From Artocarpus heterophyllus (lineage: Eukaryota > Streptophyta > Magnoliopsida > Rosales > Moraceae), in contig JAJQZP010000247.1 in assembly GCA_025403435.1 (NCBI GenBank), positions 372,001-436,000 on the forward strand: a stretch of 64,000 nt of DNA, read 5' to 3'. This document shows positions 1 to 10,083 of the stretch, in pieces. Below the pieces are notes generated by a model, which saw only the letters and a list, made by a program, of their open reading frames with translations, was not told the origin of the DNA and searched no databases. The stretch's first letter is position 1, and each line of letters opens with the position of its first letter. A program made the position numbers and the translations under genes.

Positions 1-151
1 GATAAAAAGAAGGGAGATCAAGGAACTAAGAGCTAATGGTCAAGGAGGTGAAAGACCAGGATATGACATGCCACCTCCTCCTCCTTCTCAGCCCTGAAGA
101 GAAGAAGCCCCAGCTCCTGCACCAGAACCAAGACCTGCCTGCCAAGAACCA

Positions 152-785
152 TTGCTAGTTAGATGGAAGAGAACGAAGCCAGCACACTTTGAAGGTTCTA
201 AGGATCCTCATGTTGCTCAAGGATGGCTGAACACAATTGAAGCCACTCTAAAGCTGATGGGTTTCACAGAAAATAAGAAGGTCCTCTATGCTTTGTACTG
301 CCTCACTATAGAGGCCAGAATTTGGTGGGATGGAATCGAACAAAATAGGAATGTAGACAAGATGACATGGGCTGATTTTATGCAAGAATTCAACACGAAG
401 TTCTTCCACATTAACATTACCCAGAAGCATCATGATGAGTTTGAGAACCTACGCCAAGGAGACATGTCAATTACCTATGTGGTGGCTAAATTCGAATAGT
501 TGGCACATTTTTGCCTAGGAATGGTTAGTGATGATAGTGAGAGGATTAGAAGATTGATTAGAGTCCTTAGGCCAGATATTGTAGCAATAGTTGATGGGGC
601 AAATACTCAAAACTGACCTCAGGGCAGAAACAACAACAACAACTAAAACTGGAGGAACAACAAGAGGAAGGGCAACTTCCAGAACCAGTAGGGCCAAGGT
701 AATAAGAAGCAAAATGGTGGACAATACAACAACAATAATAGGTAGATTCAACCATGTGCCAAGTGTAGGAGAAAACATCTAGTGA
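152..785 (+). pseudogene. Ty3/gypsy gag remnant (capsid plus partial zinc knuckle)
   Basis: The frame 152-499 contains the retrotransposon gag capsid pattern: HFEGSKDP, a Trp-rich IEARIWWDG segment, then LRQGDMSITYVVAKF, before a TAG at 497-499. Gln/Asn/Gly-rich sequence follows, and a CxxC start of a zinc knuckle is readable at about 756-780. The second half of the knuckle is lost because the sequence jumps into RT at about 786-795. The natural start lies upstream or is lost; the Met at 152 is only the first in frame. The product would have been the structural protein of the virus-like particle. Confidence 0.8.
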
Positions 786-794
786 ATGTCATTT

Positions 795-1790
795 GGGGAC
801 AAACTAGTGTTTTCAAAGATTGATTTACGGTTATGATACCATTAGTTGAAGATAAAAGAAGGAGACATCCCTAAGACAGCCTTCAGATCAATGTATGGTC
901 ACTATGAATTTGTGGTTATACCTTTCGGTCTAACGAATGCACCTGCAGCCTTCATGGACTTGATGAATCAGGTATTCAAGGATTTCCTTAATAAATTTGT
1001 CATTGTGTTTATCGGCGATATTCTTATTTATTAGAAGAGTTGGGAAGAGCATGCCGAACATATGAGGATAGTGTTGGAGAGTCTAAAGAGACATGAGTTG
1101 TATGCAAAGTTCTCAAAGTTTGAGTTCTGGCTAGACAGTGTATCTTTCTTGGGCCATGTTGTATCAAAAGAAGGAATAATGGTGGATCTTGCGAAAGTTG
1201 GAGCTGTTCTCAACTGGAAACAACCAAAGAATTCAAGTGAGATAAGGAGCTTCTTGGGACTAGCTAGTTATTACCAAAAATTAGTGGAAGATTTCACCAA
1301 GATGGCAGCACCTCTCACAGATCTAACTCGTAAAGAAAAAAAGTTTGAATGGACAAATGCGTGCGAGAAGAGTTTTCTAGAATTGAGGAAAAGGTTGACT
1401 ATAGCTCAAGCCTTGGCTATTCCTAAAGGGAATGATGGGTTTGTAATTTACAATGATGCTTCTAAGATGAGCCTTGGTATTGTATTAATACAGAATGATA
1501 GAGTGATCGCTTATGCTTCGAGACAGCTAAAAGACTACAAGAAGAACTATCCTACTCATGACCTTGAATTGGCGGCCATAGTTTTTGCATTGAAGATATG
1601 GAGACATTACTTGTATGAAGTTCAATGTAAGATTTTTACTAATCATCAAAGTTTAAAAGTACTTCTTCACTCATAAGGACATGAATATGAGACAGCGGAG
1701 ATGGCTAAAGTTGGCGAAGGGTTATGATTATTAAATCCTTTATCATCCAAGAAAGGCTAATCGAATAGCTGATGCTCTGAGTAGAAAGAC
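795..1790 (+). pseudogene. Ty3/gypsy reverse transcriptase-RNase H remnant
   Basis: The sequence enters RT at the KIDLR...YHQL region without an upstream protease. It continues through the [14 protein letters not shown] and [18 protein letters not shown] motifs. The catalytic box reads FIGD instead of the usual F-[IV]-D-D, so the first catalytic Asp is Gly and the enzyme would be dead. A TAG stop lies at 1032-1034. The same frame resumes at 1062 through the RT thumb and into RNase H (NDASKMSLG, then [22 protein letters not shown]), and stops at 1676. RNase H/linker similarity (HPRKANRIADALSRK-like) continues to about 1790 with further breaks. Confidence 0.85.
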
Positions 1791-1946
1791 TGATGCCATG
1801 TTGACGTCGTTACAAACAATGTTTCAGCCTTTGCGGAAAGAAATTCTAGACTTTGGTTTGGAAATCATAACAGGGCAGCTTTCAGCACTAACCCTTATTC
1901 CATCATTGTATGATGAGATTAGGTGTAAGCAAGACGAAGATGTAAG

Positions 1947-3311
1947 TTGATGATGATCAAGCAGGAAATTAGTGAAGGAAAATATGAAGAGTTTTGTATT
2001 GTGGATGATGGAACTCTATACCCCAAGAACCACTTATGTGTTCCCAATGTTGATTGTTTAAGGGAAAGAATTTTAGCAAAAATTCATGAAGTCCTTATTC
2101 AATTCATCCTGGTGCAACAAAGATGTATAATGATCTAGGGGACAATTTTTGGTGGTTTGGAATAAAGCATGACGTTGCTATGTATATGAAGAAGTGTTTA
2201 ACATGTCAACAAGTCAAAGCTGAACACCAAAGACATGGCGGTGATTTGTAGTTAATTTCGATACTAGAATGAAAATGGGAAGAGATTGCAATGAATTTCG
2301 TTACCAGTTTACCCAAGACTACAAATGGATTTGATGCCATTGGGGTTGTTGTCGATCGACTACCGAAGACGGTGCATATCATCCCCATTAAAATCACTTA
2401 CTCTATGGAGTGGTTAGCAGAACTCTATGTCAAGGAAATAGTGCGACTTCATGGAATCCCTAAGTCTATCATTTCTAATCATGACGGAAGGTTAAGTTGC
2501 TTTTCAGCATGGTTTTTCATCCTCAAACTGATGGCCAGATAGAGAGGATGAATTTGATCTTAGAAGATATGCTTCGGGCCTGTACCTTCGATTACAAGAC
2601 CAGCTGGTGTAAAATATTACCATTAGCGAAATTTGCTTATGACAATAGCTACCAGGTGACGATTAGAATGGCACCTTATGAGCTCTATATGGGCAAAAAT
2701 GTAGGTCGCTTATATGCTGGCATGAAGCTGGTGAAAAGAAAATGATGAAAAGCAATGTTAGTGAGAAGACTAATTTTTGTCAATGAGACTTCTGAGATGA
2801 TAAAGTTGATACAAAAGAGGATAGAGACCGCTCAAAGACATCAAAAGTGCTACGCCAATAAAAGAAGAAGACCCTTATAATTCACTGTAGGCAATTTTGT
2901 GTTCCTAAAGATTGCACCAATGAAAGGAGTTACGAGGTTTGGAAGGAAAGGCAAGCTGAGCTTGAGATTCATTGGACCATTTGAAATCATGAAACGAATA
3001 GGCAAAGTAGCTTATCAATTGAGATTGCCATTGGACATGTCATCTATTCAACAATTTTTTCCACGTTTCAATGCTCAAAAAGTATGTCCTAGACCCTACA
3101 CACATGATTAAGCCACAGGTGATTGAAAAACGAGAAGACCTCAGTTACGAAGAAAAGCTAGTGGAGATTTTAGATCTGAAGACTAAAATCTTGAGGAATA
3201 AACAGATTTCTTTGGTCAAGGTGTTATGACGAAATCACCAAGTGGAAGAAGCTACATAGGAATGTGACGATGACATGAGGGTTAGATACCTGCAACTATT
3301 TAGAGTTTTGA
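1947..3311 (+). pseudogene. Ty3/gypsy integrase remnant with chromodomain-like tail
   Basis: A broken zinc-binding region is visible at about 2080-2230 (CLTCQQVKAEHQ). The core resumes at 2291 with MNFVTSLPKT and VVVDRLPKTVHIIP, then reaches the second catalytic block (IISNHDGR). A deletion follows, and the frame re-enters at [22 protein letters not shown] (from 2516), which carries the catalytic Glu. The C-terminal GPF-type module is at 2899-3111 (FIGPFEIMKRIGKVAYQL). The tail at 3120-3300 resembles a chromovirus C-terminal chromodomain but contains stops. Frameshifts and nonsense codons throughout make this non-coding today. Confidence 0.8.
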
Positions 3312-3329
3312 GGATGAAACTCTTACAAA

Positions 3330-3340
3330 GTGGGGGGAAT
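3330..3340 (+). promoter_or_regulatory. Polypurine tract of the first gypsy element
   Basis: A G-rich purine run directly abuts TGTAACACCT, the LTR start. This is the position and composition expected of the plus-strand primer. Confidence 0.7.
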
Positions 3341-3740
3341 TGTAACACCTGCCATTTTTCATCTAATGGTTAATGATAGAAATTTAACGACATTAAGTAT
3401 TTTCTTATGATATAATGTTACTGACCATTTATTTAAGTATTATAATAGGTGACGATCACATGAAACTAATGTGCTCAAGGTGTTTATGTCATTTATAGCG
3501 TATGTATGCTAAATATTTAATGTTTTATTTTTGTAACTTTTCAAGTGGCTATTCAGCAGGCTAAATTTATTTTCCAAAATGGCATGCCGATGGATTAAAA
3601 CGGTAGGCAAAATTAAGCCATAGGCAGGCCAAACGCTGCTAACAAAAAATCAACAAATAAATCCAAAGTTGTGGCATTGATGAGTAATTTAATTTATTGT
3701 GAAAATTCTAAATAATTGGTATATTCTTATCTCTTTCTTT
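3341..3740 (+). repeat. 5' portion of the gypsy 3' LTR, interrupted by a solo copia LTR
   Basis: It begins TGTAACACCT next to the polypurine tract and has no coding potential. It contains four degenerate units of the GGCAGGCC-type motif at 3555, 3581, 3602 and 3623. It is cut at 3740 by the copia solo LTR and presumably resumes after 5924; the right end was not identified because no sister LTR is present in the window. Confidence 0.65.
3555..3630 (+). repeat. Phased GGCAGGCC-type array in gypsy LTR (degenerate)
   Basis: Octamer starts are 3555, 3581, 3602 and 3623, giving steps of 26, 21 and 21 bp. The last unit is an exact GGCAGGCC and the others differ by one or two bases. Confidence 0.7.
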
Positions 3741-4253
3741 TGTTAGACATGTATGCCCTAAGGAGTAAAAATGTAATAAGTTTTTGGAGACATTTTTGTC
3801 AATAAAGAATTTATTCATTATTTATATACCAAATCTTGTCCTCTTTACGTTCATTTTTGTTGAATGTATGTTAAGCAAACAATAGTTTGGGATTATCGGT
3901 CTAAACCATAAAAATTGGGCATATGATGGACAGATTATGCAAAAGACACGATTCTTAAAGTGATGGTCTAAACCATACGATCCACAATCGAGGGAATAAA
4001 GTTGGGCGCTTTATTCATGCAAAGATTGTTATGTTGTCTATATCCCTTTTGGGAGATGGTTTGTCTTGACCATCAGAGGTGGACTCCATGAATAGAAACA
4101 TTGTCACATTGTCATAAGTGACGATGTATTGGATCGAGACATAAAGTGAATTGATTTGGATTAATAATTCTGTCTCAGCAAATCGATACACTTTAGACAA
4201 TCATTTGTGTTGTATCTTAACCCTAAGATGAATAGTGGGCCCGTTGTCTTGGC

Positions 4254-4579
4254 TTTTGTCTTTTGATGTACCAAAGGGTGACACCCATATCTTAATAGTG
4301 GTATGCATGCTGGTACATTGGAGGCATGACTCTTGATAGCGTAGACCTGTTATTCATAGATATAGAATCCATAGCTCCTCTTTAGGGGTAATGATATCCT
4401 CTTATTTGCGTTATCCTTTTGTCTTTTGATGTACCAAAGGGTGACACCCACATCTTAATAGTGGTATGCATGCCGATATGTTGGAGGTATGACTCTTGGT
4501 AGCGTAGACCTGTTATTCATAGATATAGAATCCATAGCTCCTCTTTAGGGGTAATGATATCCTCTTATATGCGTTATCC
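4254..4579 (+). repeat. 163-bp tandem duplication inside the solo LTR
   Basis: Copy 1 is 4254-4416 and copy 2 is 4417-4579. Both begin TTTTGTCTTTTGATGTACC and run to the GCGTTATCC region. The other LTRs of the family have this segment once. A few substitutions separate the two copies, so the duplication is not brand new. Confidence 0.85.
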
Positions 4580-5326
4580 TGTAATTAAAAAACTGGAGCG
4601 CTCAACGATTTGGATACATAGATGTAACCGAATGGTATACTACCATTGGATAGTAAGTTTTCTGATGGTGAGATAATGGAACTTGTCCTTAAGACAGAAC
4701 TTGTCTTAAGCCGATTATGGATTATCATATAGGGATACGATACACTATGATATGTCATGGAGACTTAGCTATACGAGCTTCGTAATTCTATGTAGTTCGA
4801 GAGTGCAGCTCTAAGCTTTTAGTGGAGTTGCATTGGAGTTGATAATTATAAAATATATATCTTAGATATTAGGTTTCATAATTATCGAGAGCTTGAACTA
4901 TATAGGTCCATTTGGTCCCCTTTGCTAGCTCTCAACATCCTATAATGACACGGCGTGCTTTTCCAATTATTGAAGACTTATGTCAGATTTATTAGATTGG
5001 TTGAAATTTAGAAGAATCAAATAATTCATGTCTATTTATCGGTTGAATTAATTTTGTGATAAAAAATTAATTCAAGATAAACTTGTTGAATTATAGGGAT
5101 CGAATAATTCTTGTCTGTTTATCGGTTGATTTAATCTTAGATAACTTAGATCAAGATAAACTTGTAGAATTATTTGGAATTGATTTATTTTCTTAGAGAT
5201 TACCTAGATAAAGTTGTTTTGATCAAATAACTTCTCTATTGGGTTATTTGAATTAAAACTGAGACTTTATCCTATAGAATCTCGGGTAGAAAATAAAAGA
5301 TTTGTGAGAATTTTATTCGGTAGTTT

Positions 5327-5398
5327 GGCCTGCCGATGGACGTGTTCGGCCTACTGATGGGACCTGTTTGGTCTACCGATCAGGTGGTTCGGCCTGCC
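5327..5398 (+). repeat. Phased GGCCTGCC array upstream of TATA in the solo LTR
   Basis: Octamer starts are 5327, 5348, 5370 and 5391 (steps 21, 22, 21). The first and last are exact GGCCTGCC. The array lies about 120 bp upstream of the TATA box at 5519. Confidence 0.9.
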
Positions 5399-5518
5399 GA
5401 TCAGTAAAGGATAAGATTACGCGTTTCTACATGGATCTTATCAGATATTGATCTGAACTTGATTCTATTTCGAGTTTTTTAGACCTAATCTAATAAGGAC
5501 TGACCCTAGGACCAACTC

Positions 5519-5527
5519 TATATAAAA
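5519..5527 (+). promoter_or_regulatory. TATA box of copia LTR (solo copy)
   Basis: TATATAAAA precedes a GGGAGTAAG start region conserved in all copies. Equivalent boxes are at 7970, 31068, 38474 and 43445 (plus) and near 15176 and 22753 (minus). Confidence 0.65.
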
Positions 5528-5919
5528 GGGAGTAAGTCTTAAGAGTTACTCAGATCAATTGAGAGATTAAGAGTGATACTCCATTGGTGAGAATCTGAAA
5601 AACTCCCTAAGAGCTTTTGTTCACAAATCACGAACACTTGCTTTGGGTTCTCTTGATTGGTTGGAAGGAGAGTCACCTAGTGGAAGAGCTGTACGTGTGA
5701 GACCACACTCACTCTAGTCGTGGAAAAAGAATAGCAAAGAAGACCAGTTGGTTGAGCTCTTCTGGAACGTTACTTCTCTTCACGTTTTGCGAGGGTTTTT
5801 TGGCACACAAAGGTTAGTAAGATCTGGTTAATTTATGCATATAGCATGTCAAACTTGTGTTTTAGAAAATACTATGATGCAAAATTTTTAAAATTTCATT
5901 CCACACTCTTTTTCCAACA

Positions 5920-6345
5920 TCTTTATCCAACTTAGGGAAGGTTTGACTTTTAAAAAGATGATTTAAATTTGTGATAAGGTTTCTTATTTTGAAAAGATAA
6001 GATTTGGTAGTTAGAGCAAATCTTAGACTTTTTCTTTATCCCTCTCTATCATACATGCATAGATATCTCATTCTTTTCAAAAAAATCTACTACAAATTAG
6101 AAAAGGCTATCTTTTGCATTACTCACATCACTTTCATCCTTCATGTAAATTTTTCTCTCTATTTCTCCCTCTATATTGTTCTCTTTCTCTCTCTTTAAAA
6201 ATTCTCTCAACACCCTCTCCTTCTTTCTCCACGTTTTCTTCCCCTTCTCTCCCTTATTTTTCCTACAAATAATTGAATTAAATATTGGGTTTTCTTTGGG
6301 GTAAATTCAAGGAAAGTTTGAAAAGAATCATTTTGAGGTAAGAAA
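5920..6345. other. Non-coding stretch between solo LTR and copia nest, probably the rest of the gypsy LTR
   Basis: It starts with the second TSD copy (TCTTT). It contains a CT-rich block at about 6150-6250 followed by a GAGGTAAG-like site. The young chromovirus LTR has the same kind of order (CT-rich leader, then GAGGTTAG at 53104). No coding frame is credible. Assignment to the first gypsy element's LTR is inferred from position and this resemblance. Confidence 0.4.
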
Positions 6346-7299
6346 AGTTAGACATGTATGCCTTAAGAAGTAAAAATATAATATGTTTTTGGAGACATTT
6401 TTATCAATAAAGATTTTATTTATTATTTATATTCCAAATCTTGTCCTCTTTACAATTATATTTGTTGAATGTATGTTAAGCAAACAAAAGTCTGAGACTG
6501 TCGATCTAAACCTTTAAGAATTAGGCATATGATGGATAGATTATGTGGAAGGCACGATTCTTAATGTGACGGTCTAAATCATAAGTCTGCAATCGAGGGA
6601 ATAAAGTTGGGCTCTTTATTCATGTAAAGATTATTATGTTGTCTATATACCAATTAGGAGATGGTTTGTCTTGGCCATCGGAGGTGGACTCCATGAATAG
6701 AAACATTGGCACGTTGCCATATGTGACGATGTGTTGGATCAGGACATAAAGTGAATTGATTTGGATTAATAACTCTGTCTTGGCAAATCAATTCACTTTA
6801 GACAATCATTTGTATTGTATCTTAATCCTAAGATGAATAGTAAGCTTGTTGTCTTGACTTGTGTCTTTTGCTGTACCAAAGGGTGACACCTACATTTAAT
6901 AGTGGTACGCATGCCGTTACGTTGGAGACATGACTCTTAATAGCGTAGACCCGTTATTCATAGATATGAAATCTATAGCTCCTTTTTAGGAGTAGAAATA
7001 TCCTCTTATATGCGTTATACTATAATTGAAAAACTGGAGTGCTCAACCATTTGGATGCATAGGTGTAGCTGAATGGTATACCATCTTTGGTTGGTAAGTT
7101 TTTCGATGGTGAGATAATAGAACGTAAGATAAAAATAATCGAGAAGGTAAGACAGAACTTGTCCTAAAGCTGATTATGGATAATCCTATGGGGATACGAT
7201 ATACTATGATATGTCATGAAGACTTTGCTATACAGGCTTCGTAATTCTATATAGTTCGAGAGTACAGCTCCAAGCTTTTAGTGGAGTTATGTTGGTGTT

Positions 7300-7345
7300 G
7301 ATAATTATGAAATGTATATCTTGGATATTGGGTTTCATAATTATC
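7300..7345 (+). other. Conserved 13-bp hairpin in copia LTR
   Basis: GATAATTATGAAA (7300-7312) pairs perfectly with TTTCATAATTATC (7333-7345) across a 20-nt loop. The same stem-loop recurs in the other copia LTRs (for example near 30381-30434 and 38040-38090), sometimes with G-U pairs in place of A-U. Function unknown. Confidence 0.75.
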
Positions 7346-7779
7346 AGGAGCTTGAACTATATAAGTCCATCAGGTCCCCTTTGCTAGCTCACAAAATCCT
7401 ATAACGATACGGCGTGTTTTTTCAATAATTGGTGACTTATGTTAGATTTATCAGATTGTCTAAAATTTGAAAGAATCAAATAATTCATGTATGTTTGTCA
7501 GTTGAATTAATTTTGTGACAAAATTGATTCAAGATAAACTTGTTGAATTATCGAGATCAGATAATTCATATTTGTTTATCGGTTGGATTAATTTTGAATT
7601 AATTCAAGATAAACTTATTGAATTATTAGGAATTCATTTATTTTTCTATAGATTATCTATATAAAGTTATTTTAATTAGATAACTTTTCTATTGGGTTGT
7701 TTGGATTAAAACTGAGACTTTATCTTATAGAATCTCGGGTGAAAAATAGAAGATTCGCTAAGATTCTTATCAATAGTTT

Positions 7780-7851
7780 AGCATGCCAATCCTCAGGTTC
7801 GGCCTGCCAAAGGGGCAAGTTTGGCATACCGGTTAGACAAATCGACATGCT
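7780..7851 (+). repeat. Phased motif array in 5' LTR
   Basis: Octamer starts are 7780, 7801, 7823 and 7844 (steps 21, 22, 21). Only 7801 is an exact GGCCTGCC; the others have decayed, mostly at CpG positions. Confidence 0.8.
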
Positions 7852-8370
7852 GACCGTGCGATATAAAGATCAGCTTTTTCACTCAGATTTCTTTAAGTAT
7901 TGATATGAATTTGATTCTGATTCGAATTTTGAGGCATTATCTGATAAGGACTGACTCTTGGGCCCAACCTATAAAAAGGGAGTGAGTCTTATTATTATAG
8001 AGATCAGTTGAGAGATTAAGATTGAAACTGTAATAGTGATATTTTGAAACTCCTTAAGAGCTCTTGTTCACAAATCACGAACACTAGCTTTGTGTTCTCT
8101 CAATTGGTTGGAAGGAGAGTCGCCTGGACGAAGAACTGTACGTATGAGCCCACACTCACTCTAATCGTGGATAGAGAATAGCAAAAAAGACCAGTTAGTT
8201 GAGGCTCCTCTAGAATGTTACTTCTCTTCATGGATTGCAGGAGTTCTTCGACATTCAAAGGTTAGTAAGATCTGGTTAATTTATGCATATAGTGTGTCAA
8301 ACTTGTGTTTTGAAAAATACTCTGATATAAAAATTTTAAAAATTCCACTGTGTATTATTTTTCCAACAAT

Positions 8371-8383
8371 TGGTATCGGAGCC
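8371..8383 (+). promoter_or_regulatory. Primer-binding site (initiator tRNA-Met)
   Basis: TGGTATCGGAGCC lies two bases after the LTR end. It is the usual TGGTATCAGAGCC with one A-to-G change. Confidence 0.85.
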
Positions 8384-10083
8384 ATAGTTTTTACATAAAT
8401 TTATGAGTTTGTGATCATGCTATATGTATAAATTATGTGATCTTAATCTCTCCTATGCTTGAATTTAATTTTATAGAGAGTTGGCACTCTAGGTTTCTAT
8501 CTAATATTATATGTTGTCTTAGATTATATGGTGAATGCTTATTAATTAATTATGGTTGATTAAATTATTATTCAATTATTTATTAATTGATTAATTCATA
8601 CCGATTATGGTTCCTTAGAGGTTAGAATGTGTATCTAAGTTTTTCATGTAATAAAATGGCGAACTATTATCTCTATCTAGGAATTATTATTTAATTTTAA
8701 ATTTGTAAGAATTTTGTAATTAAATAATCATTCGGAGAAGACGAATCTAGAAGGCGGATCTAGAAGATAGATGATGGCGTTCCCAGGTATTTCCTGAGTC
8801 TCTAATTTTATGTTTCTGGATTGTTGAAAAATAAAATTGATGAATTGCATTAAAACTTGTATTTTATGGAAAGGGTGATTTCTGCTCAGTCGGCATGCCA
8901 AACTCTCCAGTTTGGCAGGCCGATGGTCGCAAATCGACAGGCTGTACGTAAGGTTTGGCAGGCCGTCAACGGGGCAAAAATCAAGTGGCTCTGGCGGTAG
9001 GCTGAACTTTTAGTTCGGTAGACCGATTAGTCATGCATGGCAGGCCTATCTATGAAGATCAGCAGGTTGGTGGCTCATGAGTGGCAGACCGATCACCCAG
9101 ATCGACTTGTCAGGAAAGTGCTAGAAATTTTTCTAGAAAATGTGCAGTTTTTGATGCAGTTTTAATTTATTTTTGGGTCAATTCTAAGAAACACTAAATT
9201 TGGATATGACCGAAAATATGAAGTATTCTATTCATACAGGATTGAAGACTTGCGGATGTGCATTACATGAAGAAGGATACAGCTTGAGGATTCAAGAATG
9301 AACAATCGATAATATGTTTCGATTATTCTCTTGTTATCTTTGTTTTCTATTCTCTAGAGTAGAACCATAATATTATGGTTATTTATTATTAGTTTGCTTG
9401 TAGCTTTGCTTGATTGCTTTGCTTGTCTACATTATAATATGATTTGCCATGTATATTGATAACATGCCATATAAAATAGGGAGTCCCGCTCATTTAAATT
9501 TGTTCATGCATGTTTATAAAATAAAATCTTGATTTCAAAATATTGAGTGGGAGAAGGTTTTCGAAGAAAGGACCTAAGGCCTCCATCTTTTGTCCATAGA
9601 AAGAACATGGTGGTCCCGACCCCTAGGAAGGGATTTTTATCATGTACCAAATTGGATCTCCGAGAGGATAAAGCATTTTAGCATGCTTTATGGTTGCACA
9701 CCCCTAAATGGTGATTATAAATCATGGATAAAATATTGATATAATGGTTATACACTTATGTTAATTTTATTATTAACCTCCCCTAGGAGCTTTGTTAATA
9801 AAATTAATGGCCAAAGAAACGAGTATTAATATATGTTGGATCATACGGGTCCTGGATGGCATATATTAATCAGAAGGGGATCAGTGTTCCTTATTGAATT
9901 TGCACGACTCCCCTGGGAGCTTGTTAAATTATGCATTGGGAATTATCGTTATAAGGTTGTGATATTTTCAAGGTTTTGACACATAAACACATTTGTATGT
10001 TTTTACATGATTGTGTTATCTTACTAAATTATTATGGTATGTTTGCTTATGTTTGGTATAAGATTCTTTATTGTAGATTAAAA
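8384..10083 (+). other. Copia 5' leader, oldest copy
   Basis: About 1.7 kb of non-coding leader lies between the primer-binding site and the gag start. It contains a ten-unit phased array (8892-9111). No protein-coding frame is supported. The length is conserved in all full copies here (1640-1715 bp), which is long for a copia leader. Confidence 0.8.
8892..9111 (+). repeat. Phased GGCAGGCC array in copia leader
   Basis: Octamer starts are 8892, 8914, 8936, 8957, 8996, 9017, 9039, 9061, 9083 and 9104. Steps are 22, 22, 21, 39, 21, 22, 22, 22 and 21 bp. The 39-bp gap recurs at the same place in the other leaders. Confidence 0.85.

Larger units (their letters stand above)
1..3340 (+). mobile_element. 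Degenerate Ty3/gypsy retrotransposon, internal region (5' end outside window)
   Basis: Gag, RT, RNase H, integrase and an integrase C-terminal tail follow in Ty3/gypsy order (RT before integrase) on the plus strand, and all are broken. The region ends with a purine-rich tract at 3330-3340, immediately followed by TGTAACACCT at 3341, the start of the 3' LTR. Several internal deletions are visible: protease and the N-terminal half of RT are missing at about 786-795, and part of the integrase core at about 2490. The C-terminal reading at 3120-3300 resembles the chromodomain-like tail of chromoviruses, so chromovirus membership is likely but not proven. Confidence 0.9.
3741..5919 (+). mobile_element. 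Solo Ty1/copia LTR with target-site duplication
   Basis: It starts TGTTAGACATGTATGCCCTA and ends TTTCCAACA, the same termini as the other copia LTRs here. A perfect 5-bp TSD (TCTTT, 3736-3740 and 5920-5924) flanks a single LTR with no internal region or primer-binding site. It was therefore formed by LTR-LTR recombination of a complete insertion. It carries a TATA box at 5519-5527, a four-unit phased array at 5327-5398, and an internal 163-bp tandem duplication that makes it longer than its sisters (2179 bp against about 2000-2040). Confidence 0.93.
6346..8368 (+). repeat. 5' LTR of oldest copia copy
   Basis: 2023 bp, from AGTTAGACATGTATG (T-to-A at base 1) to TTTCCAACA. It is followed by a primer-binding site two bases later, so this is a 5' LTR. 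It carries a TATA box at 7970-7977, the array at 7780-7851 and the 13-bp hairpin at 7300-7345. Confidence 0.92.

Noticed and set aside
8371..8383. tRNA gene fragment
   Set aside because: TGGTATCAGAGCC-type sites here are primer-binding sites next to LTR ends, with no tRNA cloverleaf around them.
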